This document shows, in pieces, positions 52,735-61,129 of a stretch of DNA of 61,129 nt. The first letter of the stretch is position 1. Every line of letters begins with the position of its first letter. This DNA comes from Cytophagales bacterium (GTDB taxonomy: Bacteria; Bacteroidota; Bacteroidia; Cytophagales; Thermoflexibacteraceae): assembly GCA_004294445.1 (NCBI GenBank), contig REAZ01000026.1, positions 1 to 61,129 of the forward strand, written 5' to 3'. Made by a program: the position numbers and the translations under genes. The notes below the pieces were generated by a model. It was not told where the DNA came from, ran no database searches, and was given only the letters and a program-made list of their open reading frames with translations.

Positions 52735-53259
52735 CTAATTGGTATATATTTCTAACAGTCCCTCTGGCAAATTAGTTTTTATGAGCTTGCTTTCATGGAT
52801 AACTTCCAAAATGATAGCCTCATTGATTGGTATCATTACCTCTACGCCTTTGTACATGAGTGCGAGCAAGTCTTGCCCTGGCAAATTATAGATGATGTTT
52901 ACCGTCCCTATGAGTCCATGATTGGCATCATCTACCTGATAGCCAACTAATTCGTGCAGGTAGTATGCCCCTTCTTCGAGAGATTCCAAAGTATCCAAAG
53001 GCAGATAAAGTTTTTTACCACGCAATTTTTCTGCTTTTTCTATGATGTCAATTCCCCCAAACCGCATAGAAGTTTTATTGGTACGAATATTTACTTTTTC
53101 GACCTTGTACGGCACTAACTCTCCGTCTATCTCTATGAGTATGGAGTCCAAATCTTCGTAATCTTCCACATCATCTACATCTAACACCACGGCTACTTCG
53201 CCTTTTAGTCCTATAGTTTTGGCAATATAGCCAAGTTCATAACATTCTTCTTTGCTCAT
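52735..53259 (-). CDS. rimM: Ribosome maturation factor RimM
   Basis: The 174-residue protein helps to mature the 30S ribosomal subunit, binding ribosomal protein S19. The N-domain reads ELGYIAKTIGLKGEVAVVLD, and a C-terminal PRC barrel starts near residue 100 (YYLHELVGYQVDDANHGLIGTVNIIYNLPGQDLLALMYKGVEVMIP). The length is normal. In many bacteria rimM lies with rpsP, trmD and rplS; here the neighbours are unrelated, so that operon is split. A -7 element on the minus strand lies about 30 bases upstream. The glycan-binding gene starts 13 bases after its stop, so the two may share a transcript. Confidence 0.95.
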   Translation of the reverse strand: MSKEECYELGYIAKTIGLKGEVAVVLDVDDVEDYEDLDSILIEIDGELVPYKVEKVNIRTNKTSMRFGGIDIIEKAEKLRGKKLYLPLDTLESLEEGAYYLHELVGYQVDDANHGLIGTVNIIYNLPGQDLLALMYKGVEVMIPINEAIILEVIHESKLIKTNLPEGLLEIYTN

Positions 53260-53287
53260 ATTCTCAAATATTCGTAGTTAATTTTTG

Positions 53288-53295
53288 CAAATTTA
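53288..53295 (-). promoter_or_regulatory. Candidate -7 element for rimM
   Basis: Minus-strand TAAATTTG matches TAnnTTTG, 29 bases before the ATG at 53259. It is divergent from the element at 53342-53349 that would serve the plus-strand gene. Confidence 0.42.
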
Positions 53296-53341
53296 ATCAC
53301 TCTTTTATAATATACTTCCCTTTCTTACGTATAAAATTTGT

Positions 53342-53349
53342 TAGCTTTG
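53342..53349 (+). promoter_or_regulatory. Candidate -7 element for the DUF3298-like gene
   Basis: TAGCTTTG matches TAnnTTTG and lies 17 bases before the ATG at 53367. It would place the transcript start after the alternative GTG at 53352, favouring the ATG. Confidence 0.5.
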
Positions 53350-53366
53350 TTGTGAAAAACCGTAGA

Positions 53367-54428
53367 ATGAAAAATATTGCTTTAATACTTGTTTTTATAC
53401 CATTATCTTTACAAATCGCTTGCGCCCAAGATAACATAGAGGTACTTACCTCTGGGTTCTATACTCATTTGGTAGGCAAACTCAATAGCCAACCCGCCAC
53501 AATGGACTTGATGCTACACGAAGGCGAACATATTGGCACTTACTACATCAATGGAGTAGGCAGACCTTTTCGCCTTAAAGAGATAAAAAGCAATTCGACA
53601 AAACGTGTATTGGAAGAGTTGGACTCAAACGGACATCTTACAGGAGTTTTTGAAGTCGCAATTAGCAAAAAAGGGCTTGCAGGGGTCAGGGAAACTGAGC
53701 AGGGCAAACGCAAAGTGCCTGTAGCTATGTCAGAAAATTATCTGAATGGAAGTATGCAATTTCAACAATATTATATCCACAATAGCAAAGACACTAAGGC
53801 TCCTTTTGAAACTAAAGTGCATTTTTTGTACCCAGTCTTATTTGCTGATAATCAGGTGCTTACTACTATTCGTGCAGATTTAGGAAAAGGACTTTTTAAG
53901 GTAGCACTGCCCAATAATTTAGATATTCAAACCTTTAAAAATCAAGTAATTGAAAAACTTAATGCCCATTACGATTATATGCTCGACGGGGCTACCGAAA
54001 GGGAAAATATCAATATTGATATGCTTGTTTATTTGAATGAAAAATTCATACTTTCGGTGAGAATCAACGAAGTAGTAGATGCCATCAGCGAGGAAGTAGA
54101 TGAGCAAAAACTATTTACTTGGGACTTAAAAACAGGCAAAAGATTGCTTATGACAGATATTTTTAAACCAAATTATGAAGAAGATTTGCGCAAAATTATT
54201 TTGCAGTCTATCGTCAAAAAAACCTACAAAGAGGATTTGCAGAAAGCTGAAAATGCAAAATTAGACAAGTCTATGATTGATTTTGATTTTTATATGACAA
54301 CAGGCGGCATGACGTTTTTCTACTTACTGCCCGAAGGTGATAGAGATTTAGAAATTTATATCCCTTTCAAAGACATGATAGGGCTTTTAAAGGAAAATAG
54401 TCCAATCAGTCAATTTTGGAAAGAGTAA
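53367..54428 (+). CDS. Exported protein with DUF3298/RsiV-like C-terminal domain
   Basis: The 353-residue product has a signal peptide (IALILVFIPLSLQIACAQ) that could be cleaved after ACA, although the Cys near its end might also be a lipobox. The middle part (about 25-180) is beta-rich and not recognised. The last 150 residues read like a DUF3298 domain: FTWDLKTGKRLLMTDIFKPN, EEDLRKIILQSIVKK, MTTGGMTFFYLLPEGD and YIPFKDMIGLLK. This domain is found in anti-sigma-like RsiV proteins and peptidoglycan deacetylase-associated proteins, and its role is not settled. The last base pairs are only five bases from the stop of the convergent ftsK. The ATG at 53367 is favoured over GTG at 53352. Confidence 0.68.
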   Translation: MKNIALILVFIPLSLQIACAQDNIEVLTSGFYTHLVGKLNSQPATMDLMLHEGEHIGTYYINGVGRPFRLKEIKSNSTKRVLEELDSNGHLTGVFEVAISKKGLAGVRETEQGKRKVPVAMSENYLNGSMQFQQYYIHNSKDTKAPFETKVHFLYPVLFADNQVLTTIRADLGKGLFKVALPNNLDIQTFKNQVIEKLNAHYDYMLDGATERENINIDMLVYLNEKFILSVRINEVVDAISEEVDEQKLFTWDLKTGKRLLMTDIFKPNYEEDLRKIILQSIVKKTYKEDLQKAENAKLDKSMIDFDFYMTTGGMTFFYLLPEGDRDLEIYIPFKDMIGLLKENSPISQFWKE

Positions 54429-54433
54429 AATAA

Positions 54434-56977
54434 CTATCCCAAACTCTTTAGTATTCTGTCCAATTCTTCGGTATCGGCTATTAGCACTTTTCTTGCTTTG
54501 CTTCCCTCGAAAGCACCGACAATTCCTGCTGCTTCTAACTGATCCATGATTCGTCCTGCCCTATTATAACCAAGACTTAACTTACGCTGAATCAGAGAGG
54601 TACTGCCCTGCTGATGGCTTACTACTAAGCGTGCGGCATCGCCAAAAGAAGAATCTTTTTGGGCAAGGTCGACCGCCTTAGTTTCTGCTCCCTCGTCCTC
54701 AAATTCGGGTAGGGAGTAGGAAGTATCGAAGCCTCGCTGCTCGCCTATAAACTCACATATTCTTTCTACTTCGTGTGTATCTACAAAGCCGCACTGCAAA
54801 CGAATAATATCCGAACCGTTAGAAATGAGCATATCTCCCTGCCCTACTAACTGCTCCGCTCCTTTGGAATCCAAAATAGTGCGTGAATCTATGCCCGAAG
54901 ATACTCTAAATGAGAGTCTTGCAGGGAAGTTTGCCTTGATAGTACCTGTAATCACATTGACGGAGGGGCGTTGGGTAGCTACAATCAGGTGAATCCCAAT
55001 CGCACGGGCGAGCTGTGCCAAGCGAGCAATCGGTGTTTCTACTTCCTTGCCCGCAGTCATCATCAAATCGGCTAACTCGTCTATTACCAGCACAATATAA
55101 GGCAAAAAGCGATGCCCTTCTTCGGGGTTTAACATTCGCTTTACAAATTTCTGATTGTACTCTTTCAGGTTTCGACAGCCCGCAGTTTTGAGTAGGTCAT
55201 AGCGAACTTCCATCTCTATACAGAGAGAATTGAGTGTATGTACTACCTTGCGCGTATCTGTGATAATAGATTCCTCGGATGCGGGCAGCGTTGCCAAATA
55301 ATGTCTTTCTATCTTATTATAAAGGGTCAATTCTACTTTTTTCGGGTCAATAAGCACAAATTTGAGTTCGGAAGGGTGCTTTTTGAATAGCAAGGAAGTA
55401 AGGATAACGTTTAGCCCTACCGATTTGCCTTGCCCTGTAGCCCCTGCCATAAGTAGGTGAGGCATTTTTGCCAAATCTGCTACAAATACTTCGTTAGAAA
55501 TTGTTTTCCCCAACGCAATCGGCAGTTCCTTGTCTGTATCTCTGAATTTTGAGTCGTTCATGAGCATACTCATTCGCACTATTTCCCGATTTTTGTTTGG
55601 CACTTCTATCCCTATAGTGCCTCTGCCGGGAATAGGGGCAATGATACGAATGCCCAAAGCAGAAAGACTCAAGGCAATGTCATCTTCCAAGTTTTTAATC
55701 TTAGAAATTTTTACGCCCGCCTGCGGCACTATTTCGTAAAGCGTAACTGTGGGACCTATCGTAGCTTTGATGCTTTGAATACCAATTTTGAAGTGGCTCA
55801 AAGTTTCCACAATCCTATCTTTGTTAGATTCTAATTCCTCTTTCGTTACTCTCACTCTGCTATCTGTAGTAGGGTCGAGCAAATCTATTTCAGGGAAGCG
55901 GTACGAACTCAAGTCTAAGCGGGGGTCATAGTTCCCAAAACGCACATTTGCAGGCACTTTGGCATCAGGTATTTTTATTTCTACTTTGAAAGGAAAGCCC
56001 AACTGTCCATCATCTTCCTCGATAATGTCTTCCTCATCGAGCGTACCGTCATCAATGATAAAATCTACCTCTTTGTTATCTACCGTAGCTATTTCTTCTT
56101 CTTCCTCTACATAAGCACCACTTGCAAGTTCTAACTTTCCTTCCTCTCCAATAGGCGTTGTGCTGCTGTCTTTCGGAGGATTAGTGGCATTATTGAGTGC
56201 ATTTTTGAGATTTTCTTTGAAAGAAAAAGAAAATTCTCGCAAGGAAAAGTGGTCTTCGAGTGGCTCTCGCTTGATTTTATCATCTGCAACGGGCTGAGTA
56301 GTTTCCTTTGTTTTGGGTTCTTTGGTATTGCTTGTAATTTTGATTTGGGGAAGGCGGTCTGTTACGGCATAAAAAGTATGCAAACCAAAAGTGTACATCA
56401 GATAGATTATCAGGGTGAAAACGAGCAAGATAGTAGTAGCCCAGCCGAGCAAACTATTGAGCAGAATAGCTATGTCGTAGCCAATCTCCCCGCACAGGAA
56501 CGCCCAAGTGCTTTCATTTTCCAACGTGAGGACTATATAGCCCAAAAATGCACTTACCCAAAAAAGCAAAAATAGAGAGGACTTGATAAATCGCCACTCA
56601 CGAAAAAGACTCTTGCTAAAAACCAATTTGTAACCAATATTAAAAATCCAAGGCACAAAGAGAAAAGAAGCAACGCCAAACCATTTATAGATGAATAGGT
56701 AAGAGATAACAGCCCCTAAAAAGCCCATTAAATTTTCGAGTTTTCCTCTTGGCACGCGGCTATTATGCCCCGACCACAGCGACTCTACGATGCTCTGGTC
56801 TGCCTGCCCCGTAAAAAAGTAGGAGAAAAAAGACAGAAACATAATGATAGCCATGAGCATCAGCAACAAACCGATCATTACGCCAAAACGCTTGTCTTTG
56901 TAAATAATGTCCCACAAGGAAATCTGGTGAGGGCTACTTTTTGTCTTTTTATATTGTGTACGTTTCTTCGTTGCCAT
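54434..56977 (-). CDS. ftsK: DNA translocase FtsK
   Basis: The 847-residue protein moves chromosomal DNA through the closing septum during cell division. Four membrane helices lie in residues 30-200, followed by an acidic linker (about 210-330). The motor has Walker A MAGATGQGKSVGLNV (about residue 505), Walker B VLVIDELADLMM, and LARAIGIHLIVATQRPSVNVITG as typical FtsK/SpoIIIE motifs. The C-terminal gamma winged-helix domain (about 780-845, TSLIQRKLSLGYNRAGRIMDQLEAAGIV) recognises orientation sequences. The length fits a mid-sized family member. It is convergent with the DUF3298-like gene and is followed upstream by an unknown protein gene. Confidence 0.96.
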   Translation of the reverse strand: MATKKRTQYKKTKSSPHQISLWDIIYKDKRFGVMIGLLLMLMAIIMFLSFFSYFFTGQADQSIVESLWSGHNSRVPRGKLENLMGFLGAVISYLFIYKWFGVASFLFVPWIFNIGYKLVFSKSLFREWRFIKSSLFLLFWVSAFLGYIVLTLENESTWAFLCGEIGYDIAILLNSLLGWATTILLVFTLIIYLMYTFGLHTFYAVTDRLPQIKITSNTKEPKTKETTQPVADDKIKREPLEDHFSLREFSFSFKENLKNALNNATNPPKDSSTTPIGEEGKLELASGAYVEEEEEIATVDNKEVDFIIDDGTLDEEDIIEEDDGQLGFPFKVEIKIPDAKVPANVRFGNYDPRLDLSSYRFPEIDLLDPTTDSRVRVTKEELESNKDRIVETLSHFKIGIQSIKATIGPTVTLYEIVPQAGVKISKIKNLEDDIALSLSALGIRIIAPIPGRGTIGIEVPNKNREIVRMSMLMNDSKFRDTDKELPIALGKTISNEVFVADLAKMPHLLMAGATGQGKSVGLNVILTSLLFKKHPSELKFVLIDPKKVELTLYNKIERHYLATLPASEESIITDTRKVVHTLNSLCIEMEVRYDLLKTAGCRNLKEYNQKFVKRMLNPEEGHRFLPYIVLVIDELADLMMTAGKEVETPIARLAQLARAIGIHLIVATQRPSVNVITGTIKANFPARLSFRVSSGIDSRTILDSKGAEQLVGQGDMLISNGSDIIRLQCGFVDTHEVERICEFIGEQRGFDTSYSLPEFEDEGAETKAVDLAQKDSSFGDAARLVVSHQQGSTSLIQRKLSLGYNRAGRIMDQLEAAGIVGAFEGSKARKVLIADTEELDRILKSLG

Positions 56978-57076
56978 AAAAAATTTAAAATAAGCAAGTC
57001 ATTAGACGGCAAGCATACCTTCCAATTTTTATGTAAAGATACGCAATTATTAGAAAAGATGAAAAAAAACTTAATT

Positions 57077-57796
57077 TTATGCCGCCGAACTGCTTATGTA
57101 TTTCACCAAAGTTCTCTTTGCTATCGGGAGCAAAGATTCATCGAGCGGGCAAGCAATGTGCGAAACTACCATAAAAGTAGCAGGATTTGGCAACTGCGTA
57201 TATTTTCTGCTTAATGCTATTTTTATATTTTCATACGTCTGACCAATACTTTTTTTGATACTTTCAAGGTATTGAATATGAATACCTTTGAATTTTTCAT
57301 ACACATTTTCAAAAACAGTAATTTGGTACTGATATATTTTGGTTTCGCTAACTTTATGCTCATTCAAAAGCAGATACCCTTCATTGGCATAGATAGGTAA
57401 AAGCCCAACAGGTACAATTTCTATCTTGCTTTCTATGAAGTCATAAATTTCTTTGCCGCTACTCATTACTTTTTTGAAGCGAGGCATCGCAAAACTCACT
57501 ATTTCTTCTATTTCTTGCATCGCACTATCATCATCTACTATCTTTTGGTAGCAAATTTCTAACTTCTCAAAATCTGCCCTGCTGATACGCTGTGGGAACT
57601 GCTCATAAATTAGCTTTTTGCTTTCTTTGATTTGAGAAAGATTTTGATAGTGAAAAATTAGGTCGCCAAGCGAAGGATAAAGTCTGTATTCATCAAACTC
57701 TATTTTGGCACTTTGAAGGTACGCAAGGACAATGTACTTCTTGTACTCAAAGTCTAAAAGACCATCAGTGAGCCAGTTTGCATTCAGTTGCTTCAT
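57077..57796 (-). CDS. Conserved-looking protein of unknown function
   Basis: The 239-residue product is not recognised. It has no signal peptide or membrane segment. The N-terminus YKKYIVLAYLQSAKIEFDEYRLYPSLGDLIFHYQNL looks like the start of a mainly helical cytoplasmic protein, and a middle helix contains paired charged residues (DFEKLEICYQKIVDDDSAMQEIEEI). Two Cys occur late (HIACPLDESLLPI). It lies upstream of ftsK on the same strand, 99 bases away, and 145 bases after thrB, so it is transcribed in the same direction as both. Role unknown. Confidence 0.6.
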   Translation of the reverse strand: MKQLNANWLTDGLLDFEYKKYIVLAYLQSAKIEFDEYRLYPSLGDLIFHYQNLSQIKESKKLIYEQFPQRISRADFEKLEICYQKIVDDDSAMQEIEEIVSFAMPRFKKVMSSGKEIYDFIESKIEIVPVGLLPIYANEGYLLLNEHKVSETKIYQYQITVFENVYEKFKGIHIQYLESIKKSIGQTYENIKIALSRKYTQLPNPATFMVVSHIACPLDESLLPIAKRTLVKYISSSAA

Positions 57797-57941
57797 AGTT
57801 TGTTGGGTTTAATTCAAAAATTACGATACAATCATGGCATAATTTACATATTTTTTAATAAAAAAAAGAATTTTTATTTTTTTTTAGCTATTCTATGCTT
57901 TCTGATTTCCTTATATCGTAAAATTACATCTTTTAATTTCC

Positions 57942-58880
57942 CTAACTGCTCTGAATCACTCTTGGTCCCACTTTATTAATTGGCGAAATATAGACATCAC
58001 ATTCTATATCTATAGCTTTTAGCTCGTTTCGCATAGCAGAAGCTATCTGCCCCGCCACAGCCAAAGAATTGCTCAAGGCAAAAATAGAAGGACCCGAACC
58101 CGAAATACTGCACCCAAAAGCCCCATTATCGAGGGCGGCTTTTTTTACTTTGTCAAAATTTGGAATCAAAAGAGAGCGCACAGGCTCGATAATTACATCT
58201 TCCAAAGAACGCTTGATGAGGCTATGGTCGCTCTGAATCAGTCCCGCTATTAGTCCCGCAATATTGCCCCACTGCTGAATGGCATCTTTGAGCAAGATAG
58301 ATTTTTTCAGAATACTCCTTGCATCTTCGGTACGAATTTCGATTTGTGGGTGAATCACCGTAGCTACCAAATCTTGCGGAAAAGGGATATTTATTACATC
58401 TAAGGGGTCATAACTACGCACAAGCACGAAGCCGCCCAAAAGTGCAGGTGCTACATTGTCTGCATGAGCAGCCCCACACGCTATTCTCTCGCCTTCCATC
58501 GCAAAAGGTAATAGCTCCATACGACTAAGCGGCGCACCAAGCAGCTCGTTTACTGCAAACAAACTCGCCACAGCACTTGCCGCACTTGACCCCAAGCCAC
58601 TGCCCAAAGGCATACGCTTATGTAACTGAATATCAACGCCTTGCTTACTACCAATATGCGCTAAATATTGCTTTACTACCACACCTGCCGTATTTTTGTC
58701 AGCATTTAGCGGTAGCTTGCCCTCATCTCCCGTAATTTTGCTAATGGTAACTTCCCCACTATCGTTTGTTTGTAAAATTACCTCATCACCCGGCTCGTTT
58801 AGGGCAAAACCCAACACATCAAAACCGCAAGCTACATTGGCTACGGTGGCGGGTGCGAAAACTTTTATTTGCTTATTCAT
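57942..58880 (-). CDS. thrB: Homoserine kinase
   Basis: The 312-residue GHMP kinase phosphorylates homoserine on the way to threonine. The ATP-binding motif PLGSGLGSSAASAVASLFAVNELL (about residues 90-113) is the classical GHMP signature. Earlier, FAPATVANVACGFDVLGFAL gives the homoserine-binding start typical of ThrB, and the late ALDNGAFGCSISGSGPSIFAL is the third GHMP motif. The length is normal. No thrA or thrC is adjacent, so the threonine genes are dispersed. A minus-strand -7 element lies 20 bases upstream. Confidence 0.95.
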   Translation of the reverse strand: MNKQIKVFAPATVANVACGFDVLGFALNEPGDEVILQTNDSGEVTISKITGDEGKLPLNADKNTAGVVVKQYLAHIGSKQGVDIQLHKRMPLGSGLGSSAASAVASLFAVNELLGAPLSRMELLPFAMEGERIACGAAHADNVAPALLGGFVLVRSYDPLDVINIPFPQDLVATVIHPQIEIRTEDARSILKKSILLKDAIQQWGNIAGLIAGLIQSDHSLIKRSLEDVIIEPVRSLLIPNFDKVKKAALDNGAFGCSISGSGPSIFALSNSLAVAGQIASAMRNELKAIDIECDVYISPINKVGPRVIQSS

Positions 58881-58899
58881 GATTTTTGTTTCTATTGCT

Positions 58900-58907
58900 C
58901 AAAATTA
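58900..58907 (-). promoter_or_regulatory. Candidate -7 element for thrB
   Basis: Minus-strand TAATTTTG matches TAnnTTTG, 20 bases before the ATG at 58880. No -33 TTTG is visible at the usual spacing. Confidence 0.42.
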
Positions 58908-58989
58908 TTAGATTGTATAGGGCTTGGTGAAGGCGGAGTGCCGACCATCCAAAATATTAATTAGGTTATGATTTATTATTTAGAACGAC

Positions 58990-60045
58990 TCAAATAAGTG
59001 TGTCTGGCTTGTTTTCGCCATGACTATATTGAACGACATTTATTTTTACGCTACTTTCATAATTTTCAAGAGGTTCAAATAATTGTTGAATTTGTTTCTT
59101 TTGATACTCAAATTCGTTTTTAAGTGGTACAGAAATATGAATTTTTGAAGTCAAAACAATAGGTGTATGGTCGATTTCTTCGGGATTTTTAGGTAGATAA
59201 AAATGTTCTTTTAACTCCTCCCAATCACAATCTCGCAAGGTTACTATTTTGTCCAAATAATAACTTACCCAAGCATTACCCAATTTCGAGATAGGTTTTA
59301 CTTCTTCTAATTTGCTTTTTGTTATTTCGACATATTCATTATCTAACTCAAAACCAATGTATTGCCTGCCTAATCTTTTAGCGGCAATGGCAGTTGTTCC
59401 TGTTCCGTTGAAAGGGTCGAGAACAATATCATTCTCATCTGTCGACATTAAAATTATCCTTTCCAACAAATGAATAGGCAACTGACATGGGTGTTCATCT
59501 CTATATTTATTGTGTTTAATGCGATGAATATCAGTCCAAACGTCTGAAACTAAGGAGCCAAAAGGATGTAAAATTGCCTTTTTCCCGCCATAATCTTTTG
59601 ATAAATATTTACTTTTTCTATCTCTTTTGTGTGGATAACGTACTTCGTAAAATTTGAGTTGTTTAATATCTTTGGCATAAAACAAAATCCCATAATGGTT
59701 GGGTTGCAAAGTTTTTCCCATTGGCATAGTAGGTGCATCCCATGAAATCCAATGTTTAAAATCAGCTACTTTATTCAAAAAACCTGCATAATAAGTAAGC
59801 CATTTTGGAATATTATGCAAATAAATAGAGCCTGTGGGCTTTGTAATTCGCACCATTTCCAAAATCCAACTTTCGCACCAATCCAAATACTCTTGCAAAG
59901 CCAAACTATCTTTATACGATTTGTAGCCTTTTTTGAGGTTAAAAGGTGGGTCTGCAAAAGTCATATCTACCGAATTATCAGGAATTTTTTTTAATAATTC
60001 CAAACAATCTCCTTGATGTATTTTATTGAGAAATGGCTCTATCAT
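58990..60045 (-). CDS. Type II DNA methyltransferase (beta class)
   Basis: The 351-residue protein is an amino-methyltransferase that modifies adenine N6 or cytosine N4 in a recognition site. Motif IV, ADPPFNLKKGY (Asp32 to Phe35), comes before motif I, LDPFNGTGTTAIAAKRLGRQYIGFELD (about residues 205-232). This order is that of the beta class. HPCQLPIHLLERIILMSTDEND before motif I is also typical. The C-terminal 110 residues hold the variable target-recognition part, so the DNA site cannot be read. Its start ATG overlaps the stop TGA of the upstream endonuclease gene (ATGA), so the pair is translationally coupled. It should protect the host genome from that nuclease. Confidence 0.92.
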   Translation of the reverse strand: MIEPFLNKIHQGDCLELLKKIPDNSVDMTFADPPFNLKKGYKSYKDSLALQEYLDWCESWILEMVRITKPTGSIYLHNIPKWLTYYAGFLNKVADFKHWISWDAPTMPMGKTLQPNHYGILFYAKDIKQLKFYEVRYPHKRDRKSKYLSKDYGGKKAILHPFGSLVSDVWTDIHRIKHNKYRDEHPCQLPIHLLERIILMSTDENDIVLDPFNGTGTTAIAAKRLGRQYIGFELDNEYVEITKSKLEEVKPISKLGNAWVSYYLDKIVTLRDCDWEELKEHFYLPKNPEEIDHTPIVLTSKIHISVPLKNEFEYQKKQIQQLFEPLENYESSVKINVVQYSHGENKPDTLI

Positions 60046-61079
60046 TTTAAATTTTGTTTTAGATATTCTTTAAATCTTTCTAATTCGTCTTTGTGAAATG
60101 TAAAAACTTCGTCAAAAGCTGTAACCATTCGTTTCAAATCTCCCTGCCTCACATACCAACCAATACCATCAACAAAACCTATAAATTTTATCTGAGGATA
60201 GTATTGCTGTATCAATTTTTTGATATTGCCTTCTGTTTTCGCTTTATCTCCTTGTCCAGATGAGGTAGTTACTACAAATGAACTCTCTATGATAATTTGA
60301 GGATTTTGCTTGTTAGGTATTACAAAGTCCATTTTGCGCTTTTCATCAAATCTTTGCTTAAATAGTTCACTGGGGTCACCTTGTTCAAAAGGTATTCGTA
60401 AATCTTCTAAAATGTTGCTAATAATCAGTTCTGGATTATTCTCACCTTTGCCTGCATAGCTACCCTTCTCTTTATAACGAACCAAAGTATCAATCAATGC
60501 AGGAACTTCAAATTTGAGTTTAGAAATTGATAGTTTTTTTAGTTCAAAAAGTGGCAAAGTTTGGGCTAAAAATGGAACTGTTGAGCCTTCAAAAAATAGA
60601 TTTACAACTCCTTTTCTAAAAAACTCATTCTTTTTTATCATACTTTCTATTCTACTATCACCCCATTCTTTTATCGTTTCTTTTTTCTCTGTTGTTCCCC
60701 ATTTTTCTTTGAGTAAAAGTTTCACAAGTTCTTTATTTTCAGCTACTCGCACAACTGTAATTAATCTTTTGAGGCTTTCGTTAGCGAAACCTGTCAAAGC
60801 CAATAAAGCACGCAAACCGTTTTCTTTTTCTGCTAAAAGATTTTCAAAAAGTTCTTTTTTAAGTCCTTGTGTATCTATTTGATTTTTAAGGACAAGCAAA
60901 GTTTCATTCAAAGAGTTGATATAACTTTCGTATTTTTCCTGAAAAACAGGATTGTAGAAGTAGAAAGTATTTTTGTCAATAACGGTTTTATATTTTTGTT
61001 CTACAGTCATATTTTTCGGGTTTATTAACCAAAACGTGAACTTGGGATTATTTTTAGGCATAATTTTCAAAATACACAT
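60042..61079 (-). CDS. Putative type II restriction endonuclease
   Basis: The 345-residue product is called a nuclease mainly because it is fused in operon with the methyltransferase (4-base overlap). The N-terminal half is helical with no known domain seen. The C-terminal third (about 225-345) has a PD-(D/E)xK-like pattern: EQGDPSELFKQRFDEKRKMDFVIP, a strand with Asp, QIIIESSFVVTTSSGQGDKAKTE and IKFIGFVDGIGWYVRQGDLKRMV. In this reading Asp in MDFV and Glu in IIES would be metal ligands, while the usual Lys two places on is Ser, so a Lys in GDKAKTE may replace it. The ATG at 61079 is used; MPKNNPKF at 61061 is possible. The recognition site is unknown. Confidence 0.72.
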   Translation of the reverse strand: MCILKIMPKNNPKFTFWLINPKNMTVEQKYKTVIDKNTFYFYNPVFQEKYESYINSLNETLLVLKNQIDTQGLKKELFENLLAEKENGLRALLALTGFANESLKRLITVVRVAENKELVKLLLKEKWGTTEKKETIKEWGDSRIESMIKKNEFFRKGVVNLFFEGSTVPFLAQTLPLFELKKLSISKLKFEVPALIDTLVRYKEKGSYAGKGENNPELIISNILEDLRIPFEQGDPSELFKQRFDEKRKMDFVIPNKQNPQIIIESSFVVTTSSGQGDKAKTEGNIKKLIQQYYPQIKFIGFVDGIGWYVRQGDLKRMVTAFDEVFTFHKDELERFKEYLKQNLK

Positions 61080-61129
61080 TTGGTTTGTTAGGGTAAAATT
61101 GATACGCTATTAGACAAGATAAAATATGA

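Noticed and set aside
57850..57885. AT-only hairpin between thrB and the unknown gene
   Set aside because: It consists almost only of A and T runs, so pairing is expected by chance in this sequence.

Overview
The window looks like a chromosomal piece of an AT-rich member of the Bacteroidota, most likely order Cytophagales (inference). The reasons are a type IX secretion (T9SS) protein, PorV; a large secreted protein ending in a T9SS type A sorting domain; several lipoproteins with a Bacteroidota-style lipobox; and repeated TAnnTTTG elements (the Bacteroidota -7 promoter consensus) a short way upstream of genes, with few clear Shine-Dalgarno sites. No tRNA, rRNA, CRISPR array, riboswitch or phage module was recognised.

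Layout. 1-3.5 kb: a decayed SpoIIE-type phosphatase gene, a three-gene minus-strand run (cyclophilin, DUF192, nucleoside-deoxyribosyltransferase-like), a YtxH protein and a broken IS3 element. 3.5-8.2 kb: two exported proteins of unknown role and a 1081-residue TerB-like/ABCG-like transporter. 8.4-15.5 kb: a signalling cluster read cheR, cheB, membrane GAF protein, large sensor phosphatase, SiaB-like kinase, SiaC-like phosphoprotein. 15.7-25.4 kb: bioB, porV, ilvE, ahcY, DUF423, a FadL/OmpP1-like porin, a histone-deacetylase-family enzyme and moaA, mostly single housekeeping genes. 25.5-35.7 kb: a secreted M43-type metalloprotease with T9SS tail, a peroxiredoxin-like protein, a methyltransferase, gcvH, an M1 aminopeptidase lipoprotein and a CHRD lipoprotein. 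35.8-37.2 kb: a small gene graveyard (histidine-kinase C-terminus, IS4-like transposase fragment) with an intact IS1-family element inserted in it. 37.3-43.8 kb: a BNR/sortilin-like propeller protein, a secreted caspase-like protein, a sigma-70 family factor and methylmalonyl-CoA epimerase. 44-54.4 kb: an unknown protein, a 12-helix membrane protein and surE in one run; an alpha/beta hydrolase with kup; a glycoside hydrolase lipoprotein with a glycan-binding partner and rimM; a DUF3298-like exported protein. 54.4-61.1 kb: ftsK, an unknown protein, thrB and a two-gene type II restriction-modification system.

How parts fit together. PorV belongs to the machine that would export and anchor the 1553-residue protease. 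The cluster at 8.4-15.5 kb is the best candidate for an under-described system. It holds the kinase, phosphatase and target of a Sia-type threonine-phosphorylation partner switch, next to a CheR/CheB methylation pair that has no chemoreceptor, CheA or CheW in the window. A strong terminator separates it from the TerB-ABC gene. The restriction and methyltransferase genes overlap by an ATGA junction and are probably co-translated. Most other genes are isolated members of pathways whose partners lie elsewhere. All functions are read from motifs and family resemblance without database searches.
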